Assembly: GCF_004216575.1 (NCBI RefSeq)
Contig: NZ_SGWW01000006.1
Location: 27,564-91,563 of the forward strand
DNA length: 64,000 nucleotides
Direction of reading: 5' to 3'
From: Microcella putealis
Lineage (GTDB): Bacteria > Actinomycetota > Actinomycetes > Actinomycetales > Microbacteriaceae
The stretch's first letter is position 1. Every line of letters starts with the position of its first letter. Positions 18,975-27,878 of the stretch are shown in pieces. The position numbers and the translations under genes were made by a program. The notes under the pieces are model-generated. The model saw only the letters and a list, made by a program, of their open reading frames with translations, was not told where the DNA came from and did no database searches.

Positions 18975-19892
18975 TCAGCCGGCGAGTGTGGAGGAGATGA
19001 TGCCGAGCAGAATCGGCACGACGCCGATGAGCAGGAAGGCCGGCAGGATGCACACTCCGAGCGGCAGCATCAGACGCACGCTCAGCCGCTCGGCGGTTCG
19101 CCGCGCAGCATCGCGGGCCGCCACCCGGGCCTCGAGCGCCTCGGCCCTCGCCAGGTCGCCCAGCGGCGCGCCGGCCCGACGCGAGAGCTGAACGAGCCCG
19201 GCGAGTTCAGCCCGCTCGGCCTCACTGGGCGCGCAATCGGCAGTCTCGAGCTCGGCGATCACGAGCGCGAGAGCGGCCTCGGGCGGCCGAGCTCCCGCCG
19301 CGGCGACGGCGAGCAGTTCGTGGCCGAGACCGGCGGTCGGCGGCGGCGGCGCAGCCTCGGCCAGCAGACGCCCCGTCCACCGGCGCCCCGCGACGATGAG
19401 CGCGAGCCCCGCCCCCAGGCTCACGAGCCCGATCGGGTTCACCACGGTTGCCACCACGTCGACACCGATGATCAGCGCGAGCACGATGCCCGCCGCCGGA
19501 AGCCACAGAACCAGCCGCGCCGTCGCCCGGGGCGCCGCCAGAGCCACGGCGATCTCGCGCTGCGCCGCACGCCGATCACGTAGCGCGTCGGCAAACGAGC
19601 GCAACACCCCCGACAGCGGCGCCCCCACGATCGACGCGACGCGCCACGCGCATGTGAGCGCGCGCCACGCGGTGCTCGGCTCGGTGACGGACGCCATCGC
19701 GGCGGGCACGTCGTAGACGACGGCCGGATGCGCGGCCGTCGCCCGAACGTGCGATCCGGCGGGCGCTGCCTCCGCGGCGTGCCGCCACGCTGAGCCGGGG
19801 GTGAGACCCGCGCCGAGCAACACCGCCAGGCGGTGCACCGTGCGGGGCAGCTCGTCGTCGTCGACCGCGGGCTCTGCCGTTCGACGCATCAC
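18975..19892 (-). CDS. Type II secretion F-domain protein (TadB/TadC-like)
   Basis: 305 residues. A cytoplasmic helical domain (TVHRLAVLLGAGLTPGSAWRHA), two central helices (LVLWLPAAGIVLALIIGV and IGLVSLGAGLALIVAG), a second helical F domain (VQLSRRAGAPLGDLARAEA) and two closely spaced C-terminal helices. This is the inner-membrane platform on which the pilus is built. Mycobacterial and Streptomyces loci usually have two such genes (TadB and TadC); only one is present here, so one protein may serve both roles. Its start overlaps the TadA stop (ATGA). Confidence 0.85.
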   Translation of the reverse strand: MMRRTAEPAVDDDELPRTVHRLAVLLGAGLTPGSAWRHAAEAAPAGSHVRATAAHPAVVYDVPAAMASVTEPSTAWRALTCAWRVASIVGAPLSGVLRSFADALRDRRAAQREIAVALAAPRATARLVLWLPAAGIVLALIIGVDVVATVVNPIGLVSLGAGLALIVAGRRWTGRLLAEAAPPPPTAGLGHELLAVAAAGARPPEAALALVIAELETADCAPSEAERAELAGLVQLSRRAGAPLGDLARAEALEARVAARDAARRTAERLSVRLMLPLGVCILPAFLLIGVVPILLGIISSTLAG

Positions 19893-20950
19893 GGGGCGGC
19901 GACCTCGTCGGGGAGAAGCGGATGCGCGCGGAGCCGATCACGCGCATCCACCTCGACACGCCCAAACGAGACCCGCCTCGCGCCGTCGGGGGTGCGGTCG
20001 AGGTGCGCGATGAGATCGATACCGCTGACGGCCTGGCGGGCGAGCGCCGTCGGCGCGAGGCCCGCAAGCATGCCGACCGCTTCGAGCCGGGCCGCCACGT
20101 CGGCGAGCCCGTTGGCGTGCAGGGTGCCTGCTCCCCCGCGGTGGCCGGTATTGAGCGCCGCCAAGAATTCGCGCACTTCGGCGCCACGGCACTCGCCCAC
20201 GACAAGCCGATCGGGGCGCATGCGCAGCGCCTCGCGCACGAGGCGGGCAAGGTCAACGCCGCCCGCTCCCTCGAGGTTCGGCTGGCGCGCCTCCAGCGCG
20301 ACGACGTGCGGATGGTGGATGCGCGCCTCGGCGACGTCTTCCAGTACGACGATGCGGTCGCCCGGGTCGGCGGCCGACAGCCAGGCCGAGAGCAGGGTCG
20401 TCTTGCCGCTGCCCGTCGCGCCTGTGATGAGCATCGTCTGACGGGCCGCGAGTGCTCGCCGCAGTGCCGCCACCGCGTCGTCGGGCAGCGCCAGGTCATC
20501 GAGAGCGCCGATGTCGGGGCGCGGAAGGCGCAGCGACAGCAGCGCGCCGCCCGCACTGATCGGCGGGAGGACGCCGTGTGCGCGCAGCCCGTCGCCGAGT
20601 CGCACGTCGCAGCAGGGCGACGCTTCGTCGATGTGCCGACCCCCGAGAGCGATGAGGTGCACGACGAGATCCTGCGCCGCCTCGGGCTCGAACCGCAGCC
20701 GCTCGATGGTGACCGCGCCGTGGCCGCGGTCGACGTGCACCCGACCATCGGCGGTAACAAAGATGTCGGTCACCCGGGCGTCGACAGCGAGGGGCGCCAG
20801 GGGCCCAAGGGCGTCGACCAGGGCGGCGTTGAGCTCACGCCGCCGTCGGCTCAGACCCGCTGTGTCGCCGGCGTACCCGGGCACAAACGGGACGACACGG
20901 CCCGCATTCGACGCGGGCCCCGGCGACGGCGAAGCGGGAAGAGCGGTCAC
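19889..20950 (-). CDS. TadA/CpaF family secretion ATPase
   Basis: About 353 residues. Walker A is GATGSGKTT (residues 177-185 from the chosen start), the Asp box is VVLEDVAEAR, Walker B-like MRPDRLVVGECRGAEVREFL follows, and the His box is HANGLADVAARLEAVG. The ATPase powers extension of Tad/Flp pili. The GTG at 20950 is chosen because the open frame upstream of it runs through a structured non-coding RNA; the ribosome site is weak. First gene of the tad operon. The CpaE/Ssd-like gene that often precedes it in Actinobacteria is missing. Confidence 0.88.
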   Translation of the reverse strand: MTALPASPSPGPASNAGRVVPFVPGYAGDTAGLSRRRRELNAALVDALGPLAPLAVDARVTDIFVTADGRVHVDRGHGAVTIERLRFEPEAAQDLVVHLIALGGRHIDEASPCCDVRLGDGLRAHGVLPPISAGGALLSLRLPRPDIGALDDLALPDDAVAALRRALAARQTMLITGATGSGKTTLLSAWLSAADPGDRIVVLEDVAEARIHHPHVVALEARQPNLEGAGGVDLARLVREALRMRPDRLVVGECRGAEVREFLAALNTGHRGGAGTLHANGLADVAARLEAVGMLAGLAPTALARQAVSGIDLIAHLDRTPDGARRVSFGRVEVDARDRLRAHPLLPDEVAAP

Positions 20951-21004
20951 GCGACGAGTGTCGGCGAGCCGACCGCGCGCATCCGCCCCTCGCCGACGGC
21001 GCCC

Positions 21005-21150
21005 CGGAAAGCAACAACGGCCCCTCCGTGTGGAGGAGCCGTTGCTGTACATCAGGGGCGGCGCCCACGTTGGGGGGGATAGGGCGCCGCCACAGCGACA
21101 CGAGATTGGGGGGAATCATTCGCGCCGCTAAGTCAGTTTGCTGCTGACGG
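21005..21150 (-). ncRNA. 6C-type small RNA with its own terminator
   Basis: On the minus strand two stem-loops carry C-only loop cores: hairpin 1 has GATT/AATC around six C (21108-21113), hairpin 2 has a perfect 10-bp stem, GGCGGCGCCC with GGGCGCCGCC (21057-21066 and 21082-21091), around seven C (21072-21078). A GC-rich terminator hairpin follows (arms 21015-21027 and 21032-21044) and then TTGCTTTCC. Two C6-loop hairpins plus a terminator define the 6C RNA motif of Actinobacteria, and the known mycobacterial copy (B11) lies next to the tad/ssd genes. A good promoter sits just upstream. Ends are estimates. Confidence 0.85.
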
Positions 21151-21155
21151 GTCTC

Positions 21156-21183
21156 AGTCTACGACAGCGTGAGCCCTGGTCAA
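21156..21183 (-). promoter_or_regulatory. Promoter of the 6C RNA
   Basis: TTGACC (21178-21183), 16 bases, TAGACT (21156-21161) on the minus strand. This is the best sigma-70-type match in the intergenic region and would start transcription near 21149, some 25 bases ahead of the first 6C hairpin. Confidence 0.6.
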
Positions 21184-21363
21184 GACATTTTTGCCCCCCA
21201 TTTCGTCCCCTCAAGTGCGGACACCCGAATGGGGGACACGTGTTGCCTATGACGCACCGCGTCACGCCGGATGCGCGCACCCCGACGAAGGCCCTACGAT
21301 GGCCTCTGTTCACGCACCGTCGCGGCAGACCAGGCCAGTCCGCACATCGACGAAAGTAGATGT

Positions 21364-23316
21364 ATGTCCTCGACATCGATCGACAGCCTCCTGCACGAAA
21401 ACCGCCGATTCGCTCCCGAGCCGGCCTTCACGGCCCAGGCCAACGCGACGCCCGAGCTCTACGACGAGGCGAACGCCGACCGCCTGAAGTTCTGGGCCCG
21501 ACAGGCGAGTGAGCTGCTGAACTGGCACACGCCGTTCACCCAGACCCTCGACTGGTCGAACCCGCCCTTCGCGCGCTGGTTCCACGACGGCCGCATCAAT
21601 GTGGCTTACAACTGCCTCGACCGCCACGTGGAGGCGGGCAACGGCGACCGCGTCGCGCTCTACTTCGAGGGCGAGCCGGGCGACACGCGCACCATCACCT
21701 ACGCCGAGCTGACGGCCGAGGTGAAGAAGGCCGCCAACATGCTGGCCTCGCTCGGCGTCACGCAGGGCGACCGCGTCGTGCTCTACATGCCGATGATTCC
21801 CGAGGCGATCGTCGCGATGCTCGCCATCGCCCGACTCGGAGCGATCCACTCGGTCGTATTCGGCGGCTTCGCGGCAGAAAGCCTGAAGGCGCGCATCGAC
21901 GACGCTGGCGCGAAGCTCGTCATCACCGCTGACGGCGGCTACCGCAAGGGGCGCGTCTTCAACCTGAAGAACGCGGTGGATGCGGCGCTCGCCTCCGGCG
22001 CGGAATCGGTCGAGAACGTCGTGGTCGTTCGCCGCGGCGAGAACGAGGTCGACTGGAGTGATGGCCGCGACCTGTGGTGGCACGAGCTCATGGCCGACGC
22101 CGAGGCCGAGCACGAAGCGCAGGGGTTCGAGGCCGAAAACCCGCTGTTCATCCTGTACACGAGCGGCACGACGGGAAAGCCGAAGGGCATCCTGCACACC
22201 TCGGGCGGATACCTGACCCAGGCGGCCTTCACCCACAAGAACGTGTTCGACCTGAAGCCCGAGAGCGACGTGTACTGGTGCACCGCCGACGTGGGTTGGA
22301 TCACCGGCCACAGCTACGTGGTCTACGGCCCGCTCGCGAACGGAGCCACGCAGGTCATCTACGAGGGAACCCCCGACAGCCCGCACCCCGGGCGCTGGTG
22401 GGAGATCATCGAAAAGTACGGCGTCTCGCTCTTCTACACGGCCCCGACGGCGATTCGCTCGTTCATGAAGATCGGGCGCGAGGTGCCGAACCAGTACAAC
22501 CTCGCCACCCTCCGCGTGCTCGGCAGCGTCGGTGAGCCCATCAACCCTGAGGCGTGGATGTGGTACCGCCAGGTCATCGGCGGCGGCCGCACCCCCATCG
22601 TCGACACGTGGTGGCAGACCGAAACGGGCGCAATGATGATCAGCGCCCTGCCCGGCATCACGACCGCGAAGCCCGGTTCGGCGCAGGTGCCGCTGCCCGG
22701 CATCAGCGTCGACGTGCTCGACGAGCAGGGCGTGCACGTCGGCAAGGAGGCCGGCGGCCTGCTCGTGATCACCGAGCCCTGGCCGAGCATGCTGCGCGGC
22801 ATCTGGGGCGACGAGCAGCGCTTCGTCGACACCTACTGGTCGGCCTTCGAGGGCAAGTACTTCGCCGGCGACGGCGCCCATCTCGACGAAGACGGCGACG
22901 TGTGGCTGCTCGGCCGCGTCGACGACGTCATGAACGTGTCGGGCCACCGCCTGTCGACCATGGAGATCGAGTCGGCGCTCGTGTCGCACGACATCGTCGC
23001 CGAGGCGGCCGTCGTCGGGGCAAGCGACGAGACGACCGGCCAGGCCGTCGTCGCGTTCGTCATCCTCAAGCAGCGCCACGTCGACTCGCTCACCCCCGAG
23101 GAGGCGAGCGATCAACTGCGCGCCCACGTCGCCCAGCAGATTGGGGCAATCGCCCGGCCGCGGCAGATCTTCGTCGTCGCCGAGCTGCCGAAGACCCGCT
23201 CGGGCAAGATCATGCGACGCCTGCTGCGCGACATCGCCGAGGGGCGCGAGATCGGCGACACGACCACTCTGACCGACACGAACGTCGTCGCGTCGATCAG
23301 CGCGTCGTTCCGGTAG
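21364..23316 (+). CDS. acs: Acetyl-CoA synthetase (AMP-forming)
   Basis: 650 residues, the standard Acs length. Adenylation signature [57 protein letters not shown] and the regulatory lysine region [18 protein letters not shown], in which acetylation of the SGK lysine normally switches Acs off. It converts acetate, ATP and CoA to acetyl-CoA. The ATG at 21364 gives the normal N-terminus; the frame is open further upstream without conservation. The 180 bases between the 6C promoter and this start contain a CCCCCATT...AATGGGGG repeat (21195-21235) that may be an operator. It ends in a strong hairpin. Confidence 0.97.
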   Translation: MSSTSIDSLLHENRRFAPEPAFTAQANATPELYDEANADRLKFWARQASELLNWHTPFTQTLDWSNPPFARWFHDGRINVAYNCLDRHVEAGNGDRVALYFEGEPGDTRTITYAELTAEVKKAANMLASLGVTQGDRVVLYMPMIPEAIVAMLAIARLGAIHSVVFGGFAAESLKARIDDAGAKLVITADGGYRKGRVFNLKNAVDAALASGAESVENVVVVRRGENEVDWSDGRDLWWHELMADAEAEHEAQGFEAENPLFILYTSGTTGKPKGILHTSGGYLTQAAFTHKNVFDLKPESDVYWCTADVGWITGHSYVVYGPLANGATQVIYEGTPDSPHPGRWWEIIEKYGVSLFYTAPTAIRSFMKIGREVPNQYNLATLRVLGSVGEPINPEAWMWYRQVIGGGRTPIVDTWWQTETGAMMISALPGITTAKPGSAQVPLPGISVDVLDEQGVHVGKEAGGLLVITEPWPSMLRGIWGDEQRFVDTYWSAFEGKYFAGDGAHLDEDGDVWLLGRVDDVMNVSGHRLSTMEIESALVSHDIVAEAAVVGASDETTGQAVVAFVILKQRHVDSLTPEEASDQLRAHVAQQIGAIARPRQIFVVAELPKTRSGKIMRRLLRDIAEGREIGDTTTLTDTNVVASISASFR

Positions 23317-23335
23317 ACGGCGCGCCGACAACGCA

Positions 23336-23376
23336 AACGGGGCCGGGCATCCGAATGGTGGATGCCCGGCCCCGTT
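23336..23376. terminator. Terminator between acs and ridA
   Basis: Perfect 17-bp inverted repeat (arms 23336-23352 and 23360-23376, beginning AACGGGGCCGGGC) with a 7-base loop, placed between convergent genes. Both outward sides end in TT runs. Confidence 0.85.
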
Positions 23377-23397
23377 CTCGTCGGATGACGCGTGAGC

Positions 23398-23859
23398 TCA
23401 CGCGAACTCGACGATCAGCTCAACTTCGACCGGCGCATCGAGCGGAAGCACCGCGACGCCGACGGCGCTGCGCGAATGCACACCGATGTCGCCGAAGATG
23501 TCGCCGAGCAGCGTGCTGGCGCCGTTCATGACGGCGGGCTGGCCCGAGAAGCTGGGGTCGGAGGCGACGAAGCCCGTGACTTTGACGATGCGGGTGACGC
23601 GGTCGAGCGAGCCGATCGCGCTCTTCACGGCGGCGAGTGCGTTCAGCACGGCGGTGCCAGCGAGTTCGGCGGCGCGCTCGGCGCTGACCTCGGCGCCGAC
23701 CTTGCCCGTGGCGGGCAGGCTGCCGTCCACGAAAGGCAACTGGCCGGCCGTGAACACCCACTGACCCGAAACCGTCGCCGGCACGTAGGCGGCGACGGGG
23801 GCGGCCACCTCAGGAATGGTGATTCCGAGCTCGGCGAGGCGAGCATCCAGAGCGCTCAT
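23398..23859 (-). CDS. RidA family protein (YjgF/YER057c/UK114)
   Basis: 153 residues of the RidA/YjgF family in its longer form: WVFTAGQLPFVDG, NALAAVKSAIGSLDRVTRIVKVTGFVASD and GVAVLPLDAPVEVELIVEFA. The strict deaminase type carries an Arg in the RIEVE-like C-terminal block; here the block reads PVEVELIVEF without that Arg, so imine deamination cannot be assumed. The start ATG shares one base with the stop of the upstream DUF4177 gene (TGATG), so the pair is coupled. An open frame reaching further upstream is non-coding. Confidence 0.85.
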   Translation of the reverse strand: MSALDARLAELGITIPEVAAPVAAYVPATVSGQWVFTAGQLPFVDGSLPATGKVGAEVSAERAAELAGTAVLNALAAVKSAIGSLDRVTRIVKVTGFVASDPSFSGQPAVMNGASTLLGDIFGDIGVHSRSAVGVAVLPLDAPVEVELIVEFA

Positions 23860-24023
23860 CAGGCGGATTCGCCCGCGACCGGACGCTTGAAGTAGGCGAC
23901 GAGGCCACCCTCGGGGCCGGTGACGATCTGCACCAGCTCCCACCCCTCGGAACCCCAGGTGTTCAAGATCGCGGTGGTGTTGTGGATCATGAGCGGGGTG
24001 GTGATGTACTCCCAGCGGGTCAT
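23859..24023 (-). CDS. Small DUF4177 protein
   Basis: 54 residues read directly from the minus strand: MTRWEYITTPLMIHNTTA, then NTWGSEGWELVQIVTG and a LVAYFKRP ending. The W-E-Y start, G-x-x-GWELV core and FKRP end are the DUF4177 pattern of small actinobacterial proteins found beside ridA. Function unknown. The ribosome site GAGG precedes the ATG, and the stop codon overlaps the ridA start by one base. It shares a short divergent promoter region with the penicillin-binding protein gene. Confidence 0.85.
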   Translation of the reverse strand: MTRWEYITTPLMIHNTTAILNTWGSEGWELVQIVTGPEGGLVAYFKRPVAGESA

Positions 24024-24098
24024 CGCGGGCTCCTCGAAATGTCAATAATGGATCACGTTCAGAGACGTCATAGCGCGCTCTGCCGTAGCCTTGAGTCT

Positions 24099-26723
24099 AT
24101 GTCTGCCCAGAAATCCACGCCCGCCGGCGCACTGGGGGCGTTCGCCGGCATGATCGGCCTCAGTGCCATCGTCGGATTGCTCGCCACCGTCATGGTGACC
24201 CCCGCACTCGCCGTCACCGGCATGGCCGCCAACAACACGATTGGCATCTTCGACAGCCTGCCGGAATACATTCGCATCGACCCGCTGTCGCAGCGCAACG
24301 AGCTGTACGCCCAGAACACCGCGAACCCCGAAGACGGGTTCACGAAGATCGCCGACGTCTTTAGCGAGAACCGCGAAGAGGTTGCCTACGACCAGATTTC
24401 CCCGAACCTTGTCAATGCCGCCATCGCGGCGGAGGACCGCCGTTTTTACACGCACGGCGGTGTCGACCCGCAGGGAATCATTCGTGCCGCGATTGGCAAC
24501 GTGGCTGAGGGCGACATCACGGGTGGTGGCTCGACCCTCACCCAGCAGCTCGTCAAGAACATCCTGATCAACCAGGCGATTACGCAGTTCCCCCCGGGCG
24601 ACGAGCGTGACAACGCGGTGCGCGAGGCGCAAGAGTCGACACTTGAGCGCAAGCTGAACGAGGCCAAGTTCGCGATTGCTCTGGAAAAGGAGTACACGAA
24701 GGACGAGATCATGCTCTCGTACCTCAACATCGCGGGCTTCGGCGGCATCACCTACGGCGTCGAGGCGGCAGCTCAGCAGTACTTCGGAGTGTCGGCGTCT
24801 GAGGTGTCGGTGGCGCAGGCCGCGAGCCTCATCGCGATCGTGCAGCGACCGGGTACCCGATCGCTGCTCAGCCCCGACAACTACGAAAACAACCAAACGC
24901 GCCGCGACTTCATCATCCGCGCGATGGCGGAAGAGGGCTTCATCACGGCTGCTGAGCGGGATGAGGCGCTCGCTATCCCGGTCGATGAGAACTTCGTGAC
25001 GCTGCAGGCGCCCCGGTCAGGCTGTATCGCGGCCGAGGCCTACTCGCAGTTCATGTGCGACTACGTCACGCGACTGATCCCCGAGCTCGAGACGCTCGGC
25101 TCGACGCCGGAGGAGCGCGAGGCGGCGTGGCGCCAGGGCGGCTACCAGGTCTACACGACGCTCGACCTGTCGCTGCAGCGCGTGGCTCAGGACGCTGTCT
25201 GGAACACGGTCGCGCCCGACATCGCTGAGCTCAACGCCGAGGGCGTGCCGGTGTACAACATCGGCGCGGCGACCACGTCGGTGCAGGCCGGCACGGGCCG
25301 CATCCTGACGATGGCGCAGAACAAGCGCTTCAACAACTCGCTCGGCAATACCGACATTGGCTTCACCGCAGTGAACTACAACACCGACCGCGACTACGGC
25401 GGATCAATCGGCTTCCGTGTCGGTTCGACGTACAAGATCTTCGGCCTCATCGAGTGGCTGCAAGAGGGTCGCGGTCTGCAGGAGTTCGTCGATGGCACGC
25501 CCCGGGTGTTCCAGCAGGCCGACTTCGTCGACAGCTGTAACGGCCCGTGGGGTGGCCCCTACGACCCGAAGAACTTCGCCGACGGTCGCGGCGGCGTGAT
25601 GAACGTGCTCAACGCCACGGTCAACTCGGTGAACACCACGTACGTCGCCATCGCACAGCAACTCGACCAGTGCGGCATTCGCGACGCTGCCGAGAGCCTG
25701 GGCGTGCACCGCGCCGACGGGGGCCCGCTGCAAACCAACCCGTCGGCGATCCTCGGCACGAACGAGATCGCGCCCGTGACGATGGCCGCTGCCTTTGCCG
25801 CGATCCAGAGCGGCGGACTGTTCTGCGAGCCAATCGCGGTTGACCGTATCGTCGACCGCAACGGCAGCGAGTTGCCGGGACAGACCTCCGAGTGCCGCCA
25901 GGCAATCGACCCCGAGGTTGCGGCGGCGACAACGTTCGCGATGCGCGAGGTCGTGACCCGAGGCACCGGTCGGGCGTCGAACCCCGGCGGCGATGTTCCC
26001 GTCGTCGGCAAGACCGGTACCGCTGACGAGGCCCTGCACACCTGGATGGTCGGCGGGTCGACGCGCGTTGCCACCGCCACATGGGTCGGTAACGTCGTCG
26101 GCACCCGAAACATCACGACGCTTCCGGGCGGTTCGAACCTCCGGCACGAGATCACGCGCACGGTGTTCGGAGCGGCAAACGCGTCCTACGGCGGCGACGC
26201 CATTCCGGAGGCGCCCGAGCGTTTGCTGCGCGGTCAGGGCGTGACCCTGCCCGACCTGACCGGTCAGACGCCCGAGGTTGCGCGCGGCATCGTCGAGGGC
26301 CTCGGCTTCCGCTTCCGCGTTGAGGAGGCGCAGGTCGACTCAACCCTTCCTGCCGGAATCATCGCGACTCAGTCGCCAGGACCCGGTGCCTTCGTCAGCC
26401 TCGGCACGCCGGTGCGGGTGCAGCTCAGCAACGGCAACCTCATCGCGGTGCCCGACGTCTCGAGCGGTGGGCTGACGCCGAACGAGGCGAGAGACGTTCT
26501 GCGAGGAGCTGGCTTCACCAACATCAGCGAGAGGTGTCAAGCCGCGGCTCCCAGCCCGAGCCCCAGTATTCCGCCGGGCGACGACGACGACGCGCCCACT
26601 CCTCCCGGCAACTCGGGCGGAGGAGGCCCCGGTGTGGTGATCGGTCAAACACCGGGCGCCGGTGAGAACGCCACGCGGAACACGATCATTGAGATCACCG
26701 TCGAGCGAGACGTATGTCGATGA
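24099..26723 (+). CDS. Bifunctional penicillin-binding protein with PASTA domains
   Basis: About 874 residues, PonA type. One N-terminal membrane helix (MIGLSAIVGLLATVMV), a glycosyltransferase 51 domain (AIAAEDRRFYTHGGVDPQGI, GGGSTLTQQLVKN, EIMLSYLNIAGFG), a transpeptidase domain with catalytic Ser in GSTYKIF, SxN in VNSVNTTY and KTG in GKTGTADE, and two PASTA domains (LPDLTGQTPEVARGIVE and VPDVSSGGLTPNEARDVL). It polymerises and cross-links peptidoglycan outside the membrane. The ATG at 24099 lies 7 bases after TAGCCT (24086-24091), suggesting a leaderless mRNA. Ser/Pro-rich tail before the end. Overlaps the next gene by 10 bases. Confidence 0.95.
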   Translation: MSAQKSTPAGALGAFAGMIGLSAIVGLLATVMVTPALAVTGMAANNTIGIFDSLPEYIRIDPLSQRNELYAQNTANPEDGFTKIADVFSENREEVAYDQISPNLVNAAIAAEDRRFYTHGGVDPQGIIRAAIGNVAEGDITGGGSTLTQQLVKNILINQAITQFPPGDERDNAVREAQESTLERKLNEAKFAIALEKEYTKDEIMLSYLNIAGFGGITYGVEAAAQQYFGVSASEVSVAQAASLIAIVQRPGTRSLLSPDNYENNQTRRDFIIRAMAEEGFITAAERDEALAIPVDENFVTLQAPRSGCIAAEAYSQFMCDYVTRLIPELETLGSTPEEREAAWRQGGYQVYTTLDLSLQRVAQDAVWNTVAPDIAELNAEGVPVYNIGAATTSVQAGTGRILTMAQNKRFNNSLGNTDIGFTAVNYNTDRDYGGSIGFRVGSTYKIFGLIEWLQEGRGLQEFVDGTPRVFQQADFVDSCNGPWGGPYDPKNFADGRGGVMNVLNATVNSVNTTYVAIAQQLDQCGIRDAAESLGVHRADGGPLQTNPSAILGTNEIAPVTMAAAFAAIQSGGLFCEPIAVDRIVDRNGSELPGQTSECRQAIDPEVAAATTFAMREVVTRGTGRASNPGGDVPVVGKTGTADEALHTWMVGGSTRVATATWVGNVVGTRNITTLPGGSNLRHEITRTVFGAANASYGGDAIPEAPERLLRGQGVTLPDLTGQTPEVARGIVEGLGFRFRVEEAQVDSTLPAGIIATQSPGPGAFVSLGTPVRVQLSNGNLIAVPDVSSGGLTPNEARDVLRGAGFTNISERCQAAAPSPSPSIPPGDDDDAPTPPGNSGGGGPGVVIGQTPGAGENATRNTIIEITVERDVCR

Positions 26724-27670
26724 CGCACCCCGTGCGCACGGCGGCCGTCGCGAGCATCGCGCTCGCGGCGGCCGCCGCCGTGTACGCCGTCGCGATCGAA
26801 CGGCGCGCGTACCGCGTACGCACCGAACTCATGCCGGTGCTCTCTCCCGGAGCCGAGCCCGTGCGCATCCTGCACCTCAGCGACCTGCACCTCGCCCCGT
26901 GGCAGCGCGATCGCATCGACTGGCTGCGGGGGCTCACCGCACTGAAGCCCGATCTGATCATCACGACCGGTGACCTGATGGGCCACCGCGACGCCCTGCC
27001 CGCGCTGACCGAGGCGCTCATGCCGTTCGATGGCGTGCCCGGCGTCTTCGTGCACGGGTCGAACGACTACTTCGCGCCGCAGCTGAAGAACCCCTTCCGC
27101 TACTTCGCCGGCCCGTCGAAAGGCGACGGCGACGCGGTCGAGCGCCTCGACATCGATGCTCTTGAGCGACTGCTCGCCGACCGTCTCGGCTGGCGCTCGC
27201 TCAACAACGACGTCGCGCAGCTCGACGTCAACGGGTCAACGCTCGACTTCGTCGGCGTGAATGACGCCCACCGCGGATGGGACCGGCTCGACGCCCTGCC
27301 AGCGCTACTCGACGCCCTGCGTGAGCAAGACGACGACGACAGCGACGACCCCGCCGTGACGATCGGCGTCACTCACGCCCCGTATCGCCGCGTGCTCGAC
27401 ACCTTCACGACGCAGGGCGCCGACGCGATCTTTGCCGGACACACGCACGGCGGCCAAGTCTGCTTGCCCGGCGGCCGGGCCCTCGTCACCAACTGCGACC
27501 TGCCGGCCGAGCAGGCGCGCGGCCTCAGCCTCTGGTACCACGCACACCGGGCGGCCTACCTCAACGTGTCGGCTGGCTTGGGCCACTCGATCTACGCTCC
27601 CGTGCGCTTCGCCTGCCCGCCCGAGGCCGTCGTCGTGACGCTGGTGGGCGACGATATCGGGTACGCTTGA
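26714..27670 (+). CDS. Membrane-anchored metallophosphoesterase
   Basis: 318 residues. An N-terminal hydrophobic anchor (AAVASIALAAAAAVYAVAI) is followed by a calcineurin-type core: ILHLSDLHLAP, TTGDLMGHRD, FVHGSNDYFAP (the usual GNHD has become GSND), GVTHAP and FAGHTHGGQVCLPGG. All metal ligands are in place apart from the first Asn position shift. Related to the YaeI/Rv3683 group. It overlaps the PBP gene by 10 bases and is probably co-transcribed; in Mycobacterium the ponA2 gene has a similar follower. Substrate unknown, possibly a lipid or cell-wall phosphoester. Confidence 0.9.
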   Translation: MSMTHPVRTAAVASIALAAAAAVYAVAIERRAYRVRTELMPVLSPGAEPVRILHLSDLHLAPWQRDRIDWLRGLTALKPDLIITTGDLMGHRDALPALTEALMPFDGVPGVFVHGSNDYFAPQLKNPFRYFAGPSKGDGDAVERLDIDALERLLADRLGWRSLNNDVAQLDVNGSTLDFVGVNDAHRGWDRLDALPALLDALREQDDDDSDDPAVTIGVTHAPYRRVLDTFTTQGADAIFAGHTHGGQVCLPGGRALVTNCDLPAEQARGLSLWYHAHRAAYLNVSAGLGHSIYAPVRFACPPEAVVVTLVGDDIGYA

Positions 27671-27700
27671 CGGGTTGCGGCCCCGGCCGCGATGACCTCA

Positions 27701-27774
27701 CGGGGTATGGCGCAGTTTGGTAGCGCGCGTCGTTCGGGACGACGAGGTCGCAGGTTCAAATCCTGTTACCCCGA
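27701..27774 (+). tRNA. tRNA-Pro (anticodon CGG)
   Basis: Cloverleaf with acceptor CGGGGTA pairing with TACCCCG, anticodon stem TCGT/ACGA around TTCGGGA (anticodon CGG, reads CCG) and T-loop GGTTCAAATCC. CCA is not encoded. 30 bases after the phosphoesterase stop. Confidence 0.95.
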
Positions 27775-27798
27775 CGCGGTCCTCACACGAGGACGAAG

Positions 27799-27828
27799 AA
27801 AACCCTCGAGCATGGGCTCGAGGGTTTT
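27799..27828 (+). terminator. Terminator of tRNA-Pro
   Basis: Perfect 12-bp inverted repeat, AAAACCCTCGAG with CTCGAGGGTTTT and a 6-base loop, ending in a T4 run. 24 bases after the tRNA. The opposing tdk gene, which ends at 27879, may share it. Confidence 0.9.
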
Positions 27829-27878
27829 CGCGTCTCCGGGCGCGCACGACCCCGTGACCGGGCGCGCCCCCGCGGCCG

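Noticed and set aside
20835..21119. 94-codon open frame starting MIPPNLVSLWRR on the minus strand
   Set aside because: It lies over the 6C RNA hairpins and terminator, has no ribosome site and no conserved protein sequence.
21310..23331. Very long open frame opposite acs
   Set aside because: It follows the reverse phase of the acs codons and gives no conserved protein; acs itself has all active-site motifs.
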